Positions 46,230-57,938 are shown, counted from the stretch's first letter. The stretch is 64,000 nt of DNA from Craterostigma plantagineum (GCA_027422505.1 JAPQWV010000028.1:4678001-4742000), one strand, 5' to 3'. Program-made: numbers and translations. The notes: a model not told the origin generated them from the sequence alone.

Positions 46230-47428
46230 ATAAGTATCGAGACAGAGATTAGGATTCCTAGGACGATAACATGAGGCATCATCGTAGGTGCTTTCCTCAG
46301 CATATAAGTCCACTAAGAATAAGCAGTGAGTCATGCTGAACCCTCGAATACCGTAAGAAAAACCATCTGTACAGAAGCCAGGCGAGCAATTGCAGATCAA
46401 ACATATTCTATCGAAATCACTTGAAGGCTGTGAGGGCCTCTGAGGATTCGATTCGTCCGGCAACGGAGAAAACAGAAAGTTCGATATAGTGTTCATCGTG
46501 GATGGAGTCTTGCCCGATACGAGTTCTGTTTTGTGTGATGCTGCGCATGGGCCTGCTCCGGGGCTCGGTTCTAGATCTCCTCAGCCAAATTTTTCAAATG
46601 CTCCACTGTATCAAGGTCTGGATTTTGAGCTTTCGTGTCGATAATTATTATAGAACAAAAAAAAATAAGGAAAAAGGAATATTTTATTTGCTTACCCAAT
46701 TGCTGAACGCTTTGCGGAAGAATGTTTTGTAAATCAATTTAAACACATACACAACAAGAGATTAGAAAACAAGAATGCGGAATGATGATACGCACAAGTT
46801 ATGAGCTATTAAATCAAAACGTACTCTTGATCTCAGGAGTACGCTAACAATCCAAGTGTTGGCAGCAATAAATGCTAGAACTGAAGTAAAATGGCGAATG
46901 ACATTTTAGAATTCCAGAAAAGTTAGTGCCAAAATAAAAGAAATACATCAGGGCTACAAAATCATTTCCACCTTTGGGGTTAACAAACTGGACAACATCC
47001 ACCTTGACATTATTGACCTGCTCATCAGCTGTCTCCTGCCAAAACAAGTATGAAAAACTCTGGCATCATCATACACAGAATCATGAAGCCATGTGAAGTC
47101 CTATAGCACACACATCATGGGTGAGAACCTAAGGATAACATAAGGTAAACATATGATGAATAAAAAAGAAACACAAAAAATAACAGCACAAGCCTACCGT
47201 TTTGTTACCCCACAGGTAAAGGGAATAACAGAAGTGAAATGTCTGAAAAGTAGAAGAAAATAAGAAGCTCAATCTAAAATGGCAACATTAAATGGTGTGA
47301 TAATTCCAATATACTCAAGCACCAAAGGATACATAGTATAATCCAAATTTTCCTAACAAAATGATGAAGGGATGTAGTAGAAAAGCGTCATCCATTTTCC
47401 TTGATATTTGATAAAGGTTGTTTTTCAC

Positions 47429-47430
<2 letters not shown>
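46230..47430. other. Unassigned region with possible gene scraps
   Basis: No recognisable element. The minus strand has a 96-codon ORF (46496-46206) with a Cys-containing SSDFDRICLICNCSPGFCTD segment that runs into LTR G; I cannot identify it. Another minus-strand stretch (47042-46960) has exon-like features: TTGTTTTGGCAG before ETADEQVNNVKVDVVQF, then VNPKGGNDF. Either could be a captured exon. The remainder (47050-47430) is AT-rich with no signal seen. Confidence 0.3.
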
Positions 47431-47463
<33 letters not shown>

Positions 47464-47696
47464 CGCAGCGGAAGATCCGGAATTTGATATATATATATAG
47501 AGAGAGAGAGAAGATGTGTGAAAAATAAAATAACCCCTCACAGTCAACTAGTAACAGACTACTAGTAACAGACTACTGGAAAGACAATAAAATAAAACCA
47601 GATGTGTGAATGTACAAGATGTGTGAGGATTAACCCCTCACAGTCAACTAGTAACAGACTACTGGAAAGACAATAACATAAAACCAAGCACAGCAT
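47431..47696. repeat. AT microsatellite and partial tandem duplication
   Basis: (AT)n at 47432-47461. Then CCCCTCACAGTCAACTAGT, CAGACTACTGGAAAGACAAT and nearby words repeat about 100 bp apart (about 47535-47600 and 47634-47690). On the minus strand this could be the 3' UTR of the adjoining LINE. Confidence 0.6.
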
Positions 47697-48375
47697 AAAC
47701 TACCACGCTACACGGCAAAGGCGCCGTATGGCTGCCCTTTGGAGATCGAACTTAGCAGAGGTCCCACTAAGTCGCATGCAAACCAAATCAAGCACCACAG
47801 CCACCAGCCTGTCAGGAGTCGTGATGATCCCTTCCTTCCAACGCTTGTTGCGGGCCTGCCAAATATGGTAAACCAAGGAGGCCAGAACATGACGGTAAGC
47901 CGCCGAAATAAGATGGTGTCCTCGCCATTTCTTTGAAGCCCACATAATGCCCTCGGCCAAATCCCTATACGGCCAAGACCAACGAATACGTCGCCTAAGC
48001 AGTCGAAGACACTGGCGAGAGAACCGACAATCGAAGAACAGGTGCTGAGCCGTCTCATAGCGAAGATAGAACACAAGCGGGGGTGCCCGCTCGCTCAGCC
48101 ACCCACGGCTTATCCCTCGTAGACAAGCGATCGCGTATACTCAACCAAAGGATAATCTCATGCCTAGGGACCTTTAGGGTCCCCCAAACAAGGCCGACTA
48201 AGGTACCGACTGACGACGAAAGCGCAGTGCTTACCTAATCAGCCGAGCAGATGCACAGCCATCGGTCGCCCCCTTCCATAGTATCCTATCTCGCATGGTT
48301 GGGTCAGCAGACGGAAGATGTCGACTAAAGTCAATGTATTCGGCTGTCATCCTTCCCGGCCAGTTCCATCCATGG
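47697..48375 (-). pseudogene. L1-type LINE fragment
   Basis: The minus-strand frame 48074-47700 has ETAQHLFFDCRFSRQCLRLL (zf-RVT end), then WASKKWRGHHL, ASLVYHIWQARNKRW and a terminal RRLCRVAW-stop. Upstream frames (to about 48375) give HGWNWPGRMTAEYIDFSR and LFGGPLKVPRHEIILWLSIR, then RDRLSTRDKPWVAE. Frameshifts near 48070 and 48235. A third copy of the LINE family at 18197 and 60057, more diverged. Confidence 0.8.
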
Positions 48376-48589
48376 GCATCTATGACAGGTTCGAATATCA
48401 ACCCTTACCTCCGAAAAAATACACTAAAGTCAATGTAAAATATATTAGTTTTTTTGCATCTATACTAGATTATATTTGTAAAAAGGTTAAATACACATGA
48501 AAAGTTTATAACACAACTCACATATATTACAAAATTTTTTATCAACCCTTACCTCCGAAGGTAATTAAAGTTAGATGGTAATTAAAGTT
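48376..48589. other. Short unassigned stretch
   Basis: Contains a repeated ATCAACCCTTACCTCCGAA (48399 and 48540) and AGTTAGA.GGTAATTAA words. I see no gene or element end. Confidence 0.5.
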
Positions 48590-49261
48590 AGAAGGTAATT
48601 AATCTGGTAGATGTTTGAATTAATGAAGCTAATTTCGAATGGGCTCAAGAAAGGAGATATTCAAACAATGGAAATTCGGCCCAGCTCAACGAAAAAGGTC
48701 CAACAAATAATTTAGGCCAAATTAATATTAGAGCCCAATTAAATTAATTAAGGGACCCAAATAGGGAGGTAAGCATATAAGATAGTGGGCCAAAATAAGA
48801 TTTGATCCAACTTAATAGAAATTCATTAAGTAATGGGTATCGAAACAAGATGGCCCAACTAAATAAATTACCTTGGCCCAAACAATGTAAGATAAGGACA
48901 AAATTACTTAATCCTAGGGAAAACCCACGTTTGAAGCATGGCAACCCATACTACTTAAGTCTTAAAATCATTTTTAGTCAAAGAGAGAAAACAAAGAAAA
49001 GGCGAAGAGAGAAAAGCAAAGAAAGAAGAAAACATCGAAAGAAGAAGAAACGAAGGAGACGAAGTGAAGCAAGGGATTTTGGACAAGCTCATCTCAATCA
49101 AATCACTTAATTGGCTTAAGGAATTGAGGTAGGTGAATTTTATTCATCTACAACACGTGAAAGACATGATAAAATTTCAGATTTGGGTGATTGGTCACTT
49201 GGATCGAATTTTATCACTTTTTTGCTTGTTTATGTGATATTAAAGTGTTTATATGTGTAGA
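48590..49261 (+). repeat. Gypsy LTR fragment I, 5' part
   Basis: Rich in GGCCCAA words (as at 50740-50770 in D), with an AGAGAGAAAACAAAG purine stretch and the conserved GAGGTAGGTGAAT..ATTCATCTACAACACGTGA at about 49125-49160 (compare 52325-52357 in D). It stops at 49261, where LTR H begins on the other strand. Confidence 0.6.
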
Positions 49262-50542
49262 TGTTGTGGCGCCCCGCCATCTACTACTCATTTTCGACAC
49301 TAGATTACGTGACTACTAATGAAATAAAATAATAAATACCCAAAAGGCGTATAAAATTTTTCCTTTTATATAAAGGAATATCATTATGTACAAGTCAAAA
49401 TGGCCTCCCAGACCTAAATACATAGGATGGTTACATAGACGCTGCAAAAGAAACCCTAACGCCCGACCACACAGGTCGCATCCATGTACACACCACCCCC
49501 AAAAGTCTCTGGAAGCTTAAAAAGGTAAGCCTTGCCATCAAAAGCGATCACGTACCGTGGTCGCGCGCACCTACAACACATAATGTAAGGGGTGAGCTAT
49601 AAAGCTCAGTAAGTAGGAATATGCAATGTCGTGAACGTGAAAACCCCGCAAAGGCATCCGCGCCAATGCATCTCACACCTTGTAAATCAAACTCGATCTC
49701 ATATCTCTCAGGGCCCTCGGCTAACTTACTATGCACCATAAAGAGCTCCAATCCAACACGGATAAACGTGGCAGCGACCTACGCTGGGTAGCCTACGCTA
49801 GGTTTCCCTAGATCGCACCCTCCCAGGTCGTCCCCTCTGCCGTGCGGTAGCCCACGCTTGTAGTCTACGCTGGTTAGCCTACGCTAAGGTTTCCCCGTAG
49901 GTCGCTCCTTCCCAGGTCGCACCCTCCAGGTCGCATCCATCCGCTATCAGGGCATCAGCCCAAATAAAATAAACAGGGCAGAAGCCCAATAAAATATATA
50001 ATTAATCGACGACGCACCACGCCGTCCTGGTGCCATAAGTAGCCCTGACTCAACTGCGAGTCGACACCAAATGCCTATATCTGCAATTATCATTCGCCTC
50101 AGGCGATAAATACTGTGCATGCTCATCTCACATAAACCCCAAATGTCTCGTGCATGCACATGAATATGCAATGTGAATTAATATCGTAAATCCTTATCAT
50201 GCAGAAGCATGTCAAATAATTCACGTAATAATATAAACACTCAAGCACGTAGTCACGTAGTTAAAGCATATACAAATAAATTATGTGTTGTAGTTGAAAT
50301 TTCCACTTACCTGTCGTCCGAGTTAAATAAATTTACTGCTCCGGGAAATTCCTATTTTTTTGACCCTTAAATAAAAATATTAAAGTATTAGTATAGCTCG
50401 TAAAAATGCCTAAGTTAGATAGCTATTTCAAAAGAGACTGGTTAATGACACTATATTATTTGAATCGCCCGATTGTTAGTTAATACAGATGTCGCCCGAT
50501 TTTAAACCCTTATTTATAAAAATTCTCGGCGAAAGTGGTATC
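49262..50542 (-). repeat. Gypsy LTR H (same family as 1-1605)
   Basis: On the minus strand: TCTCGGCGAAAG near 50535, CGGACGACAGGTAAGTGGAAA near 50320 (given in part), GTGTCGACTCGCAGTTGAGTC near 50060, a block of AGCGTAGGCTACC and GCGACCT repeats (49930-49770), TACTGAGCTTTATAGCTCA near 49600, TACATGGATGCGACCTGTG near 49480, and an end GGCGCCACAACA at 49262. Most of these align with 1-1605 in the same order. Its 5' end is cut by element D at 50543. No internal coding follows on the left, so it is a solo or truncated LTR. Confidence 0.7.
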
Positions 50543-52500
50543 TGTAATACCCGTAAAATTTTAATACGAGATTTTGTTGTAATTAATTATGTAATTTCCT
50601 GAATTAGGAAGTTTGATAAAGAAATTTAAATATGGGACGAAAATATAAACTGTGGTAATTTTTAATTATTTTCTTTGGAACTTAATATAGGAATTAACCA
50701 AAATTATAAGAATAATACCAATTAGATTTGGGCCATAGTTGAATTACTTAAATGGGTATTAAGGCCCAAATGTTTTAAGAAAGGAGCCATGTTAATACGT
50801 TATTTTAGGCTTAGGAAAAATGAAGATCAACACCTAGTCTAATCACACGAATTTCTAAGAAAAATTACTCATGTATATCAAGTATATCTATTAGTAGAAA
50901 ACCATTAGAAGATAACAATAACAAAGAAGAATCAATCGAGCCAGAGTTGAAAGGAAAAGAAAACCTCGACAAACAAATCAGAATTTCAAGTAAAAAAGGT
51001 GAGAATTCTATTTACAACTTGCAAACCTTCCATATTTAAACTAGTTTATGTATATTTTACGGAAATTGGGGGACTAGATGAGTGTAGTACTACATAAATG
51101 TATTTAGGAACTCAAATTTTTGAGTGTGGTTCACGTTCATATTTTTATAAGTGTTATAAAGTTATATAAGAGCTTTATGATTTCAAAAGCATGAGTTCGT
51201 ATAAACGTGATTGAGGGTGTACTGTTCGCAAGGGAAATAAAATTTTCAGCGTTACAAACACGTATAGAAAACCCTAATCTGCTGTTCAAACTCATATGTA
51301 TTTTGTGGTATGAATTTAATGATTTTCGAAACATGGAATATTAAGGATGAGATGAATTTTGATAGGTGCTTCATAAGGATTAGATGTCGATATATGATTA
51401 AATGCTTGTTTTGAATATATATGTCGATATATGTGTATACTAATTGAAGGAAGATGTCGAAAGATATCATAAAAAAAAATCGAGATATGATCGTTCCTTT
51501 ATAAGATAGATTTCGAAGTGTATGATAAATAAATCTCGAGATTTAGTAACCTTATCACAAATGAATTTCGAGATGTTTTATAGAATTATTTCGAGACATA
51601 CCACAGATAAAGTTTGAGAGGTGATAGATAAATCTCGAGGTGTTTCATGGAAGAAATTCGAGATGTATAAATAGGAGGATTTCGAGATATATAACTGATG
51701 GATGTCGAGATATGTGTAATAGAAAGAATTCGAGATTTGATAGTTCTTCACATGACAAGACTTCGAGATGTAAACCATAAAAAGATTTCGACATGAATGA
51801 TCATTAGATCTCGAGATCCAATGATGTTTTCCTATATAGAATTTTAGATATACAGTAGAAAGAATTCGATATATTAGTGTCGACATTTGTAAGTTGTTGA
51901 CATTTATTAAAGATCTCGACATATTAGTAAGCTTTCGACATTAGTATGATTTCCATAAAAAAATCTCGAGAGGTGTTGATAATAATAATAGTAAAGAGCT
52001 CGACATTGTATGGAAAAGATTTCGACACTGTTTAAATAGTTCGACACCTAACATAATTTCAGTAGTTTAAAAGTGTTCTACACTTAATAAATTTTCGGTA
52101 TTTTAGAATTTGCTATTTCTAGGGTTTTTAATATTTTAGGGTTTATTTATTTTTAGGAATTTCATTATTTTTAGGTTTTCATAAATTTTAGGGTTTTGAT
52201 AATTTTAGCATTTTCGAAACTTATATGACTTAGTGAATTTATTGATGTGAAAAATATTTTCAATATTCAGAGGATCGAAGCATAGGAAGTTTACCCGACT
52301 TCGTAACTAATTTTATCAGGAGGACAGGTAGGTGAATCATTCATCTACGACACGTAAACGCTTACCTGCTATTATGTGATTACGTGATTTATGTGATTTA
52401 CGTCTTTTACGTATATTTTATGTGACATCACGTTTCATGTGTATCACGTATATGCATGACATCGCACGACATGGTGAGGGATAATGACCACATTAGTGGT

Positions 52501-52523
52501 GACACCTTAAGACTTAAGGTGTC
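52501..52523 (+). other. Perfect 11-bp inverted repeat in LTR D
   Basis: GACACCTTAAG and CTTAAGGTGTC separated by one A. Repeated at 59895-59917 in the 3' LTR. Confidence 0.85.
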
Positions 52524-52593
52524 GATTGAGCGGGGTAGAGTGTGCCGATTTTGGCAGTCAGACTCGTAGCGGAGTTGAGGTTGGACTCGCGGG

Positions 52594-52654
52594 GCACCTG
52601 ACGGGAGACAGACGTGAGCGATCTGTCTACTCGGGCGTGAGCGACCCGAGGTGC
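52594..52654 (+). other. Two-hairpin structure with constant loop CGTGAGCGA
   Basis: AGACAGA (52606-52612), loop CGTGAGCGA, TCTGTCT (52622-52628). Then CTCGGG (52630-52635), the same loop, CCCGAG (52645-52650). GCAC (52594-52597) and GTGC (52651-52654) can close both. A further GTCTG..CAGAC hairpin with loop core CGTTAGCGA follows near 52749-52769. Confidence 0.65.
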
Positions 52655-53248
52655 AAACCGTCGGATGAGTTGTGTAGCGGAAGGGGCGACCTGATAGGAG
52701 GACGTTGACGTGATCGATCAGCGCACTATCGGCGTGGGCACCGCTAGTCTGTCGTTAGCGACCAGACGATATATTTTATTTTTATTGCGCGCGAGGTGCC
52801 GAGTCCAGCCTAGGGCCCTGATATTGAGATACGATAGAAATGTGGGAACGAGCGTGCATTATATCATGTTGTGAGAATTGGGATTGGGAATGAGTGCACG
52901 CTGCATTACATTTTATTCACCTACTGGGCAATTCGCTCAGTGTTTACGTGTTGTAGGTACCGAGTCTGACGCTGACACGCGTCAAGACTGAGGCGGCTGG
53001 TGGCGGTGCTCCACGGACTTTTGAGGGCGGGGCGGTACATGGATGAAGACCTGTGGAGCGACGATAGGGTTTTTGACCTTTTGACATTTTGGGGGCTTCG
53101 GCCCATTGTACAGATACTATTATGTAAAATAATATTTTGTTGTATTATAATATCTTTTAGGAAAAACTTTTAATTAGTCGGGCCTTCCGCGGCTTACGTT
53201 GCGGAAATCCGCCACTAATCTTACTTAGAAAAGTAGGGTCGCCACAGG

Positions 53249-53260
53249 TGGTATCAGAGC
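53249..53260 (+). other. Primer-binding site of element D
   Basis: TGGTATCAGAGC, complementary to initiator tRNA-Met, three bases after the 5' LTR. Confidence 0.9.
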
Positions 53261-53407
53261 TTAGGCTTCAGATTCTGAAGACTGTCCATGTACTGCCGCT
53301 CAAAAGCCTGGAGAACCAGCCTGGCCTGTAAGTTTAATACTTGATCATGTGACTATGTGTTATTTGAAATATGTGCTTTTTGTGAATAATTGTAGAAATA
53401 GATAAAA

Positions 53408-54500
53408 ATGCCGAAGGGACGTCGAGAGGTAGGTAGCTCTAGTCGTAGGGCGGGGTCTGAATCCCCATCGAATGACGACCGCTCTACTATCCACCAATTG
53501 ACCGATCTGATCCGACTACAGTCGGATCAAATTAACGAATTGATCCATCACCGGAGCTCGTCGGAACATTCCCCGCAGCCTGATCGAGTAGAACTAATCG
53601 GGGAACGATTTCGAAAGTTAAACCCCCCCAATATTTACCGAAGCCACCAATCCTGCGGTGGCTGAAGATTGGATAAGTACCATAGAGGACATGTTTATCT
53701 ATAGTCGAGTGCCTGACAACGAAAAAGTCCTTTGTGCCATTTCCCTTTTCCGAGAAAATGCGCGCTATTGGTGGAACACCGTAAAGGTGTTAGAGAGCCC
53801 AATCACTATGACTTGGGAAAGGTTTAGGGAGCTTTTCTTCAACAAATACTTCACGGCACACGATCAAGAACAAAGAATGTACGAGTTCATGAGCTTGAAG
53901 CAAGGGAGCATGCCGGTGGCGGAGTATATCCGTCGATTTGAAGAATTATCGCGATTTGCTCCGCAGTTAGTGGCGACTAATTCGTTGAAGGTGACCAGGT
54001 TCATCAAGGGACTTTAAACCCGAAATATATCGGGATTTAAGTATTGCGGTGCACGCCAACTAGAGTTTATGCAAGTAACGGAACGAGCCCTAATCGCGGA
54101 ACAAGCAGAGTCGGTCGTGGTAGAAGCCCAGGAAGCAAAAAAGAGGAGAGAGGCCCAACAAGGAAGCGGAGGAGATAAGAAACGCCAATTCATCGGCAAG
54201 GGTCCTAATACCCAATGGAATCGTCAGGGCCAACAAAACTGGCGGCCGAGACCAATGCAGGGACCGATCAATATCCCCAACCGACCTCAAAATGTTGCAC
54301 CCCAGTGTCGACAATGTGGGCGTTATCATTTCGGGGCCTGCTTTGGAGCAAGACAGATTCCGCAGTGCTTCAGGTGCGGAAAAATCGGTCATTTTGCGAG
54401 AGCTTGTACGGAGAATTTACCATTAGTACGGAACCCGACTCAACCGCCGATTCGACCTCCACCCGTTCCTGCGCGAGTTTTTACTTTGACCAATGAGGAG
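53408..54500 (+). pseudogene. gag of element D
   Basis: The ATG at 53408 opens a Ser/Arg-rich N-terminus, then DRSTIHQLTDLIRLQSDQI. The capsid (Retrotrans_gag) part follows with YWWNTVKVLESPITMTWERF, FNKYFTAHDQEQRMYEFM, LKQGSMPVAEYIRRFEELS and FIKGL. A basic linker and a CCHC zinc knuckle ([15 protein letters not shown], about 54363-54407) end it. Frameshifts: a C7 run at 53623-53629 (one base too many), an extra T near 54014, and one base lost near 54061; the last two compensate. All are single bases next to short runs, so consensus errors are possible. Confidence 0.85.
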
Positions 54501-57500
54501 GCCGAGGCGAACCCTTCTGTTGTGACGGGTATGTTAACTATCTACAACATGCCCACATCTGTATTGATAGACTCTGGAGCCACACATTCATTTGTGTCGG
54601 CCAAATACGTGGCAAAGGTGGGAATATCTCCTACCTCATCTGAATGCAACTACATAGTTACTTTACCACATGGTGATCCGACGCGCACCAACCAAGTATT
54701 GAGAGGGTGCGTCGTAATTATCGAGGGTAGGAACTTGAGCGTCGACCTGATTGTAATCCCGATGAACGACTATGATGTCATCTTCGGAATGGATTGGCTT
54801 TCAAGATATGGAGCCATCATAGATTGCAACAAGAAGGTCGTTAAATTCAAACTGCCCGAAGAAGAATTATTCACTTTTTCGGGTAAAGCAGATAAGAATA
54901 GTATTCCAAGAATATCAGCTCTAAAGGCTCAACGACTCTTGAGGTCAGGTTGTGAGTCTTATTTCGTGTATGCGGTGAAGGCAGATGAGTTACCTCAGCC
55001 AGAACTGAAAGACGTACCGATAGTTAACGAATATGCCGATGTATTTCCCGATGATCTCCCGGGGTTACCCCCTGATCGGGAAATACAATTTACAATAGAT
55101 CTGATGCCGGGGTCTGCCCCAATCTCTAAAGCTCCATATCGCCTAGCGCCCAATGAACTGAAGGAGTTGAAGGAACAACTTGAGGATTTACTGCAGAAAG
55201 GGTTTATCCAACCCAGTTTTTCACCATGGGGAGCACCAGTCCTATTTGTACGAAAGAAGGATGGGTCGATGCGACTATGTATCGACTATAGAGAACTGAA
55301 CAAGATTACTATCAAGAATAAATATCCCTTGCCTAGGATCGACGATCTGTTCGATCAGTTACAGGGTGCCACGGTATTCTCGAAAATAGATCTCCGTTCG
55401 GGATACCATCAATTAAAGATCAGGGAGACAGATGTTCCTAAAACGGCTTTCAGTACGAGGTACGGCCATTATGAATTTTTGGTCATGCCCTTCGGATTGA
55501 CAAATGCCCCAGCTGCTTTTATGGACTTGATGAATCGAGTCTTCAAAGACTACCTTGATCGGTTCGTTATCGTCTTTATCGACGATATTTTGATCTATTC
55601 TAAAACAAGAGACGAACACGAAAGCCATCTGCGAACCGTCTTAGGAATCCTGCGAGAGAAACAGCTCTACGCCAAATTCAAGAAATGCGAATTCTGGCTT
55701 GAGCGAGTAGCCTTCTTGGGACACGTGATTTCCGGGAATGGAATCTCCGTGGACCCGAATAAGATTGAGGCCGTGAACAATTGGCCACGGCCAACTACTC
55801 CGACAGAGGTCCGAAGTTTTCTAGGACTTGCGGGATATTACCGTAAGTTCATAGCTGACTTCTCTAGCATTGCCTCGACTCTGACGAATTTGACCAGAAA
55901 GAACGTACCTTTCAAGTGGACTGAAGCGTGTGAAGAAAGTTTTCAGGAGCTAAAGAAGCGACTCACTTCTGCACCTATTTTGACAATACCATCGGGAACT
56001 GGAGGATTCTCAGTCTATAGCGACGCCTCGAAGAATGGACTGGGATGCGTATTAATGCAGAATGGTAAAGTAATCGCATATGCCTCCAGACAACTGAAGG
56101 AATACGAGAAAAACTACCCGACCCATGACCTAGAATTAGCAGCAGTGGTCTTCGCTTTAAAAATCTGGAGACATTACCTTTACGGAGAAAGGTGTGAGAT
56201 CTTCACAGACCACAAGAGCTTGAAGTACTTCTTTACCCAGAAGGAGTTGAATATGCGACAACGACGATGGCTGGAGCTTGTGAAGGACTACGATTGCGTC
56301 ATTAATTATCATCCGGGCAAGGCAAACGTAGTCGCAGACGCATTAAGTCGAAAAGCGGTGAACACGGAACTACATCGTCTTGGAGTGGAGGTAGTTGATT
56401 TAGGTGAAGTAGAAACAAAATTAGCAATGCTGACTCTACAGCCTACGTTGCTAGAACGAATCGGAAATGCCCAAGAAGAGGATGAATTTTATATAAAGGT
56501 GAAAGATGCACTCCCCGATGACTTTGCAATCCAAGAAGACGGAACATTACGATACAAGAAGCGACTGTATGTGCCCAACGACGAGGAGTTACGGCGGACA
56601 ATAATGACAGAAGCACATGCAACTACCTACTCTGTGCATCCGGGCTCGACTAAGATGTACCAAGACTTGCGAATCACGTATTGGTGCCCAGGAATGAAGA
56701 AGGACATAGCGGCGTTCGTAAATCGATGCATGACGTGCCAGCTGATCAAAGCGGAACACCAACGACCAGCTGGAACTCTGCAGCCCTTACCGATTCCTGA
56801 ATGGAAATGGGATCATATCACGATGGACTTCGTCGTTGGTTTACCTCAGACGACGAAAGGCAACGATGCCATTTGGGTGATTGTTGATCGCCTAACTAAA
56901 TCAGCCCATTTCATTCCTATCAGCTCTACTTTTTCTATGGAACGATATGCCGAATTGTACATTCAGGAAATTGTTCGACTCCATGGAATCCCAATCTCTA
57001 TCGTTTCGGATCGAGATTCAAGATTTCTATCTAACTTTTTTTTTTTTTTTTTTTTTTTATCTAACTTTTGGCAGAGCTACAGAAAGCAATGGGAACTAAG
57101 CTCTCGTTCAGTACTGCATACCATCCTCAAACCGACGGACAGTCTGAACGGACGATCCAAACCCTTGAAGATATGTTACGAGCGTGCATACTAGACTTCA
57201 AAGGGAATTGGAGCAAATACTTGCCGCTAATCGAATTCTCCTACAACAATAGCTTCCACGCTACAATCGGAATGGCGCCGTACGAGGCATTATACGGGCG
57301 CAAATGCCGATCTCCAGTCCATTGGGACGAAATCGGCGAACGAGCTCTATTAGGACCCGATATGATCCGAGAAACAACAGAAGCAGTGATCAAAATCCGA
57401 GAAAGAATGCAAACGGCTCAAAGTAGACAGAAAAGTTACGCAGATCATAGGAGACGATCATTGGAATTCACGGAGAATGACCACGTATTTTTAAAGATCT

Positions 57501-57904
57501 CCCCGATGAAAGGAGTAAAGCGCTTTGGACGAAAGGGCAAGCTGAGTCCCCGCTACATAGGCCCGTTCAGAATTATCAAACGAGTCGGCGAAGTCGCGTA
57601 TCAATTAGAGCTGCCGGCTTCATTATTGCAGGTTCACGACGTATTTCACGTATCGACATTACGAAAATATGTCACGGACCCAAGCCATGTAATCCAGAAC
57701 GAACTTCTTTATCGACAGCTCAAGCCTGACTTGAGTTACGAAGAGAAGCCTGTAGAAATTCTGATGTACGAGATAAAACAGCTCCGGAATAAAACTATTC
57801 CGTTAGTTAAGGTTTTGTGGCGGAATCAATCAATTGAGGAAGCCACATGGGAGCGCGAGGACGATATGAGAGTTCGTTATCCTGAGTTATTCCAGTCGGC
57901 GTAA
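54501..57904 (+). pseudogene. pol of element D: protease, RT, RNase H, integrase, chromodomain
   Basis: Continuous with gag after 54069. Protease: [13 protein letters not shown] (54560-54600). Reverse transcriptase: [24 protein letters not shown] and the catalytic FIDDIL (near 55577). RNase [44 protein letters not shown]. Integrase: HHCC zinc region ([17 protein letters not shown], 56630-56745), [13 protein letters not shown] and SDRDSRF; a T-run insertion and a one-base frameshift near 57073 follow; the rest ([13 protein letters not shown]) is in the next frame. The C-terminal chromodomain is about 57750-57897 ([18 protein letters not shown]), expected to target chromatin. Stop TAA at 57902. 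Confidence 0.9.
57029..57069 (+). other. T-run insertion flanked by 11-bp duplications in D's integrase
   Basis: ATCTAACTTTT occurs at 57029-57039 and 57059-57069, with an uninterrupted T run between (57036-57058 counting overlap). The net insertion is 30 bp, which adds a Phe run in frame. The layout looks like a poly(A) tail inserted on the minus strand with a target duplication, or a replication or assembly slip. Confidence 0.75.
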
Positions 57905-57925
57905 TTTCGGGGACGAAATTCTTTT

Positions 57926-57937
57926 AAGGGGGGGAGA
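57926..57937 (+). other. Polypurine tract of element D
   Basis: AAGGGGGGGAGA just before the TG of the 3' LTR at 57939. Confidence 0.88.
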
Positions 57938-57938
57938 A

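Larger units (their letters stand above)
50543..53246 (+). repeat. 5' LTR of element D
   Basis: TGTAATACCCG..GGTCGCCACA, 2,704 bp. It contains many TCGAGAT / TCGACAT words (51340-52040), the donor-like CAGGTAGGTGAAT (52325), a perfect palindrome (52501-52523), a two-hairpin structure (52594-52654) and TTTACGTGTTGTAGGTA (52942). ORFs within it are repeat shadows, repeated exactly in the 3' LTR. Confidence 0.93.

Noticed and set aside
51137..51922. Minus-strand ORFs at 51137-51922 and their exact copies at 58533-59317
   Set aside because: They are identical because they lie in the two LTRs of D. AT-rich composition and no domain; not genes.
50543..53246. Hammerhead ribozyme (retrozyme) in the LTRs
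   Set aside because: I looked for the CTGATGA..GAAA core near the hairpin arrays in D, G, H and 1-1605 and did not find it in the right arrangement. The non-autonomous element C is also Copia-type and too long for a retrozyme.
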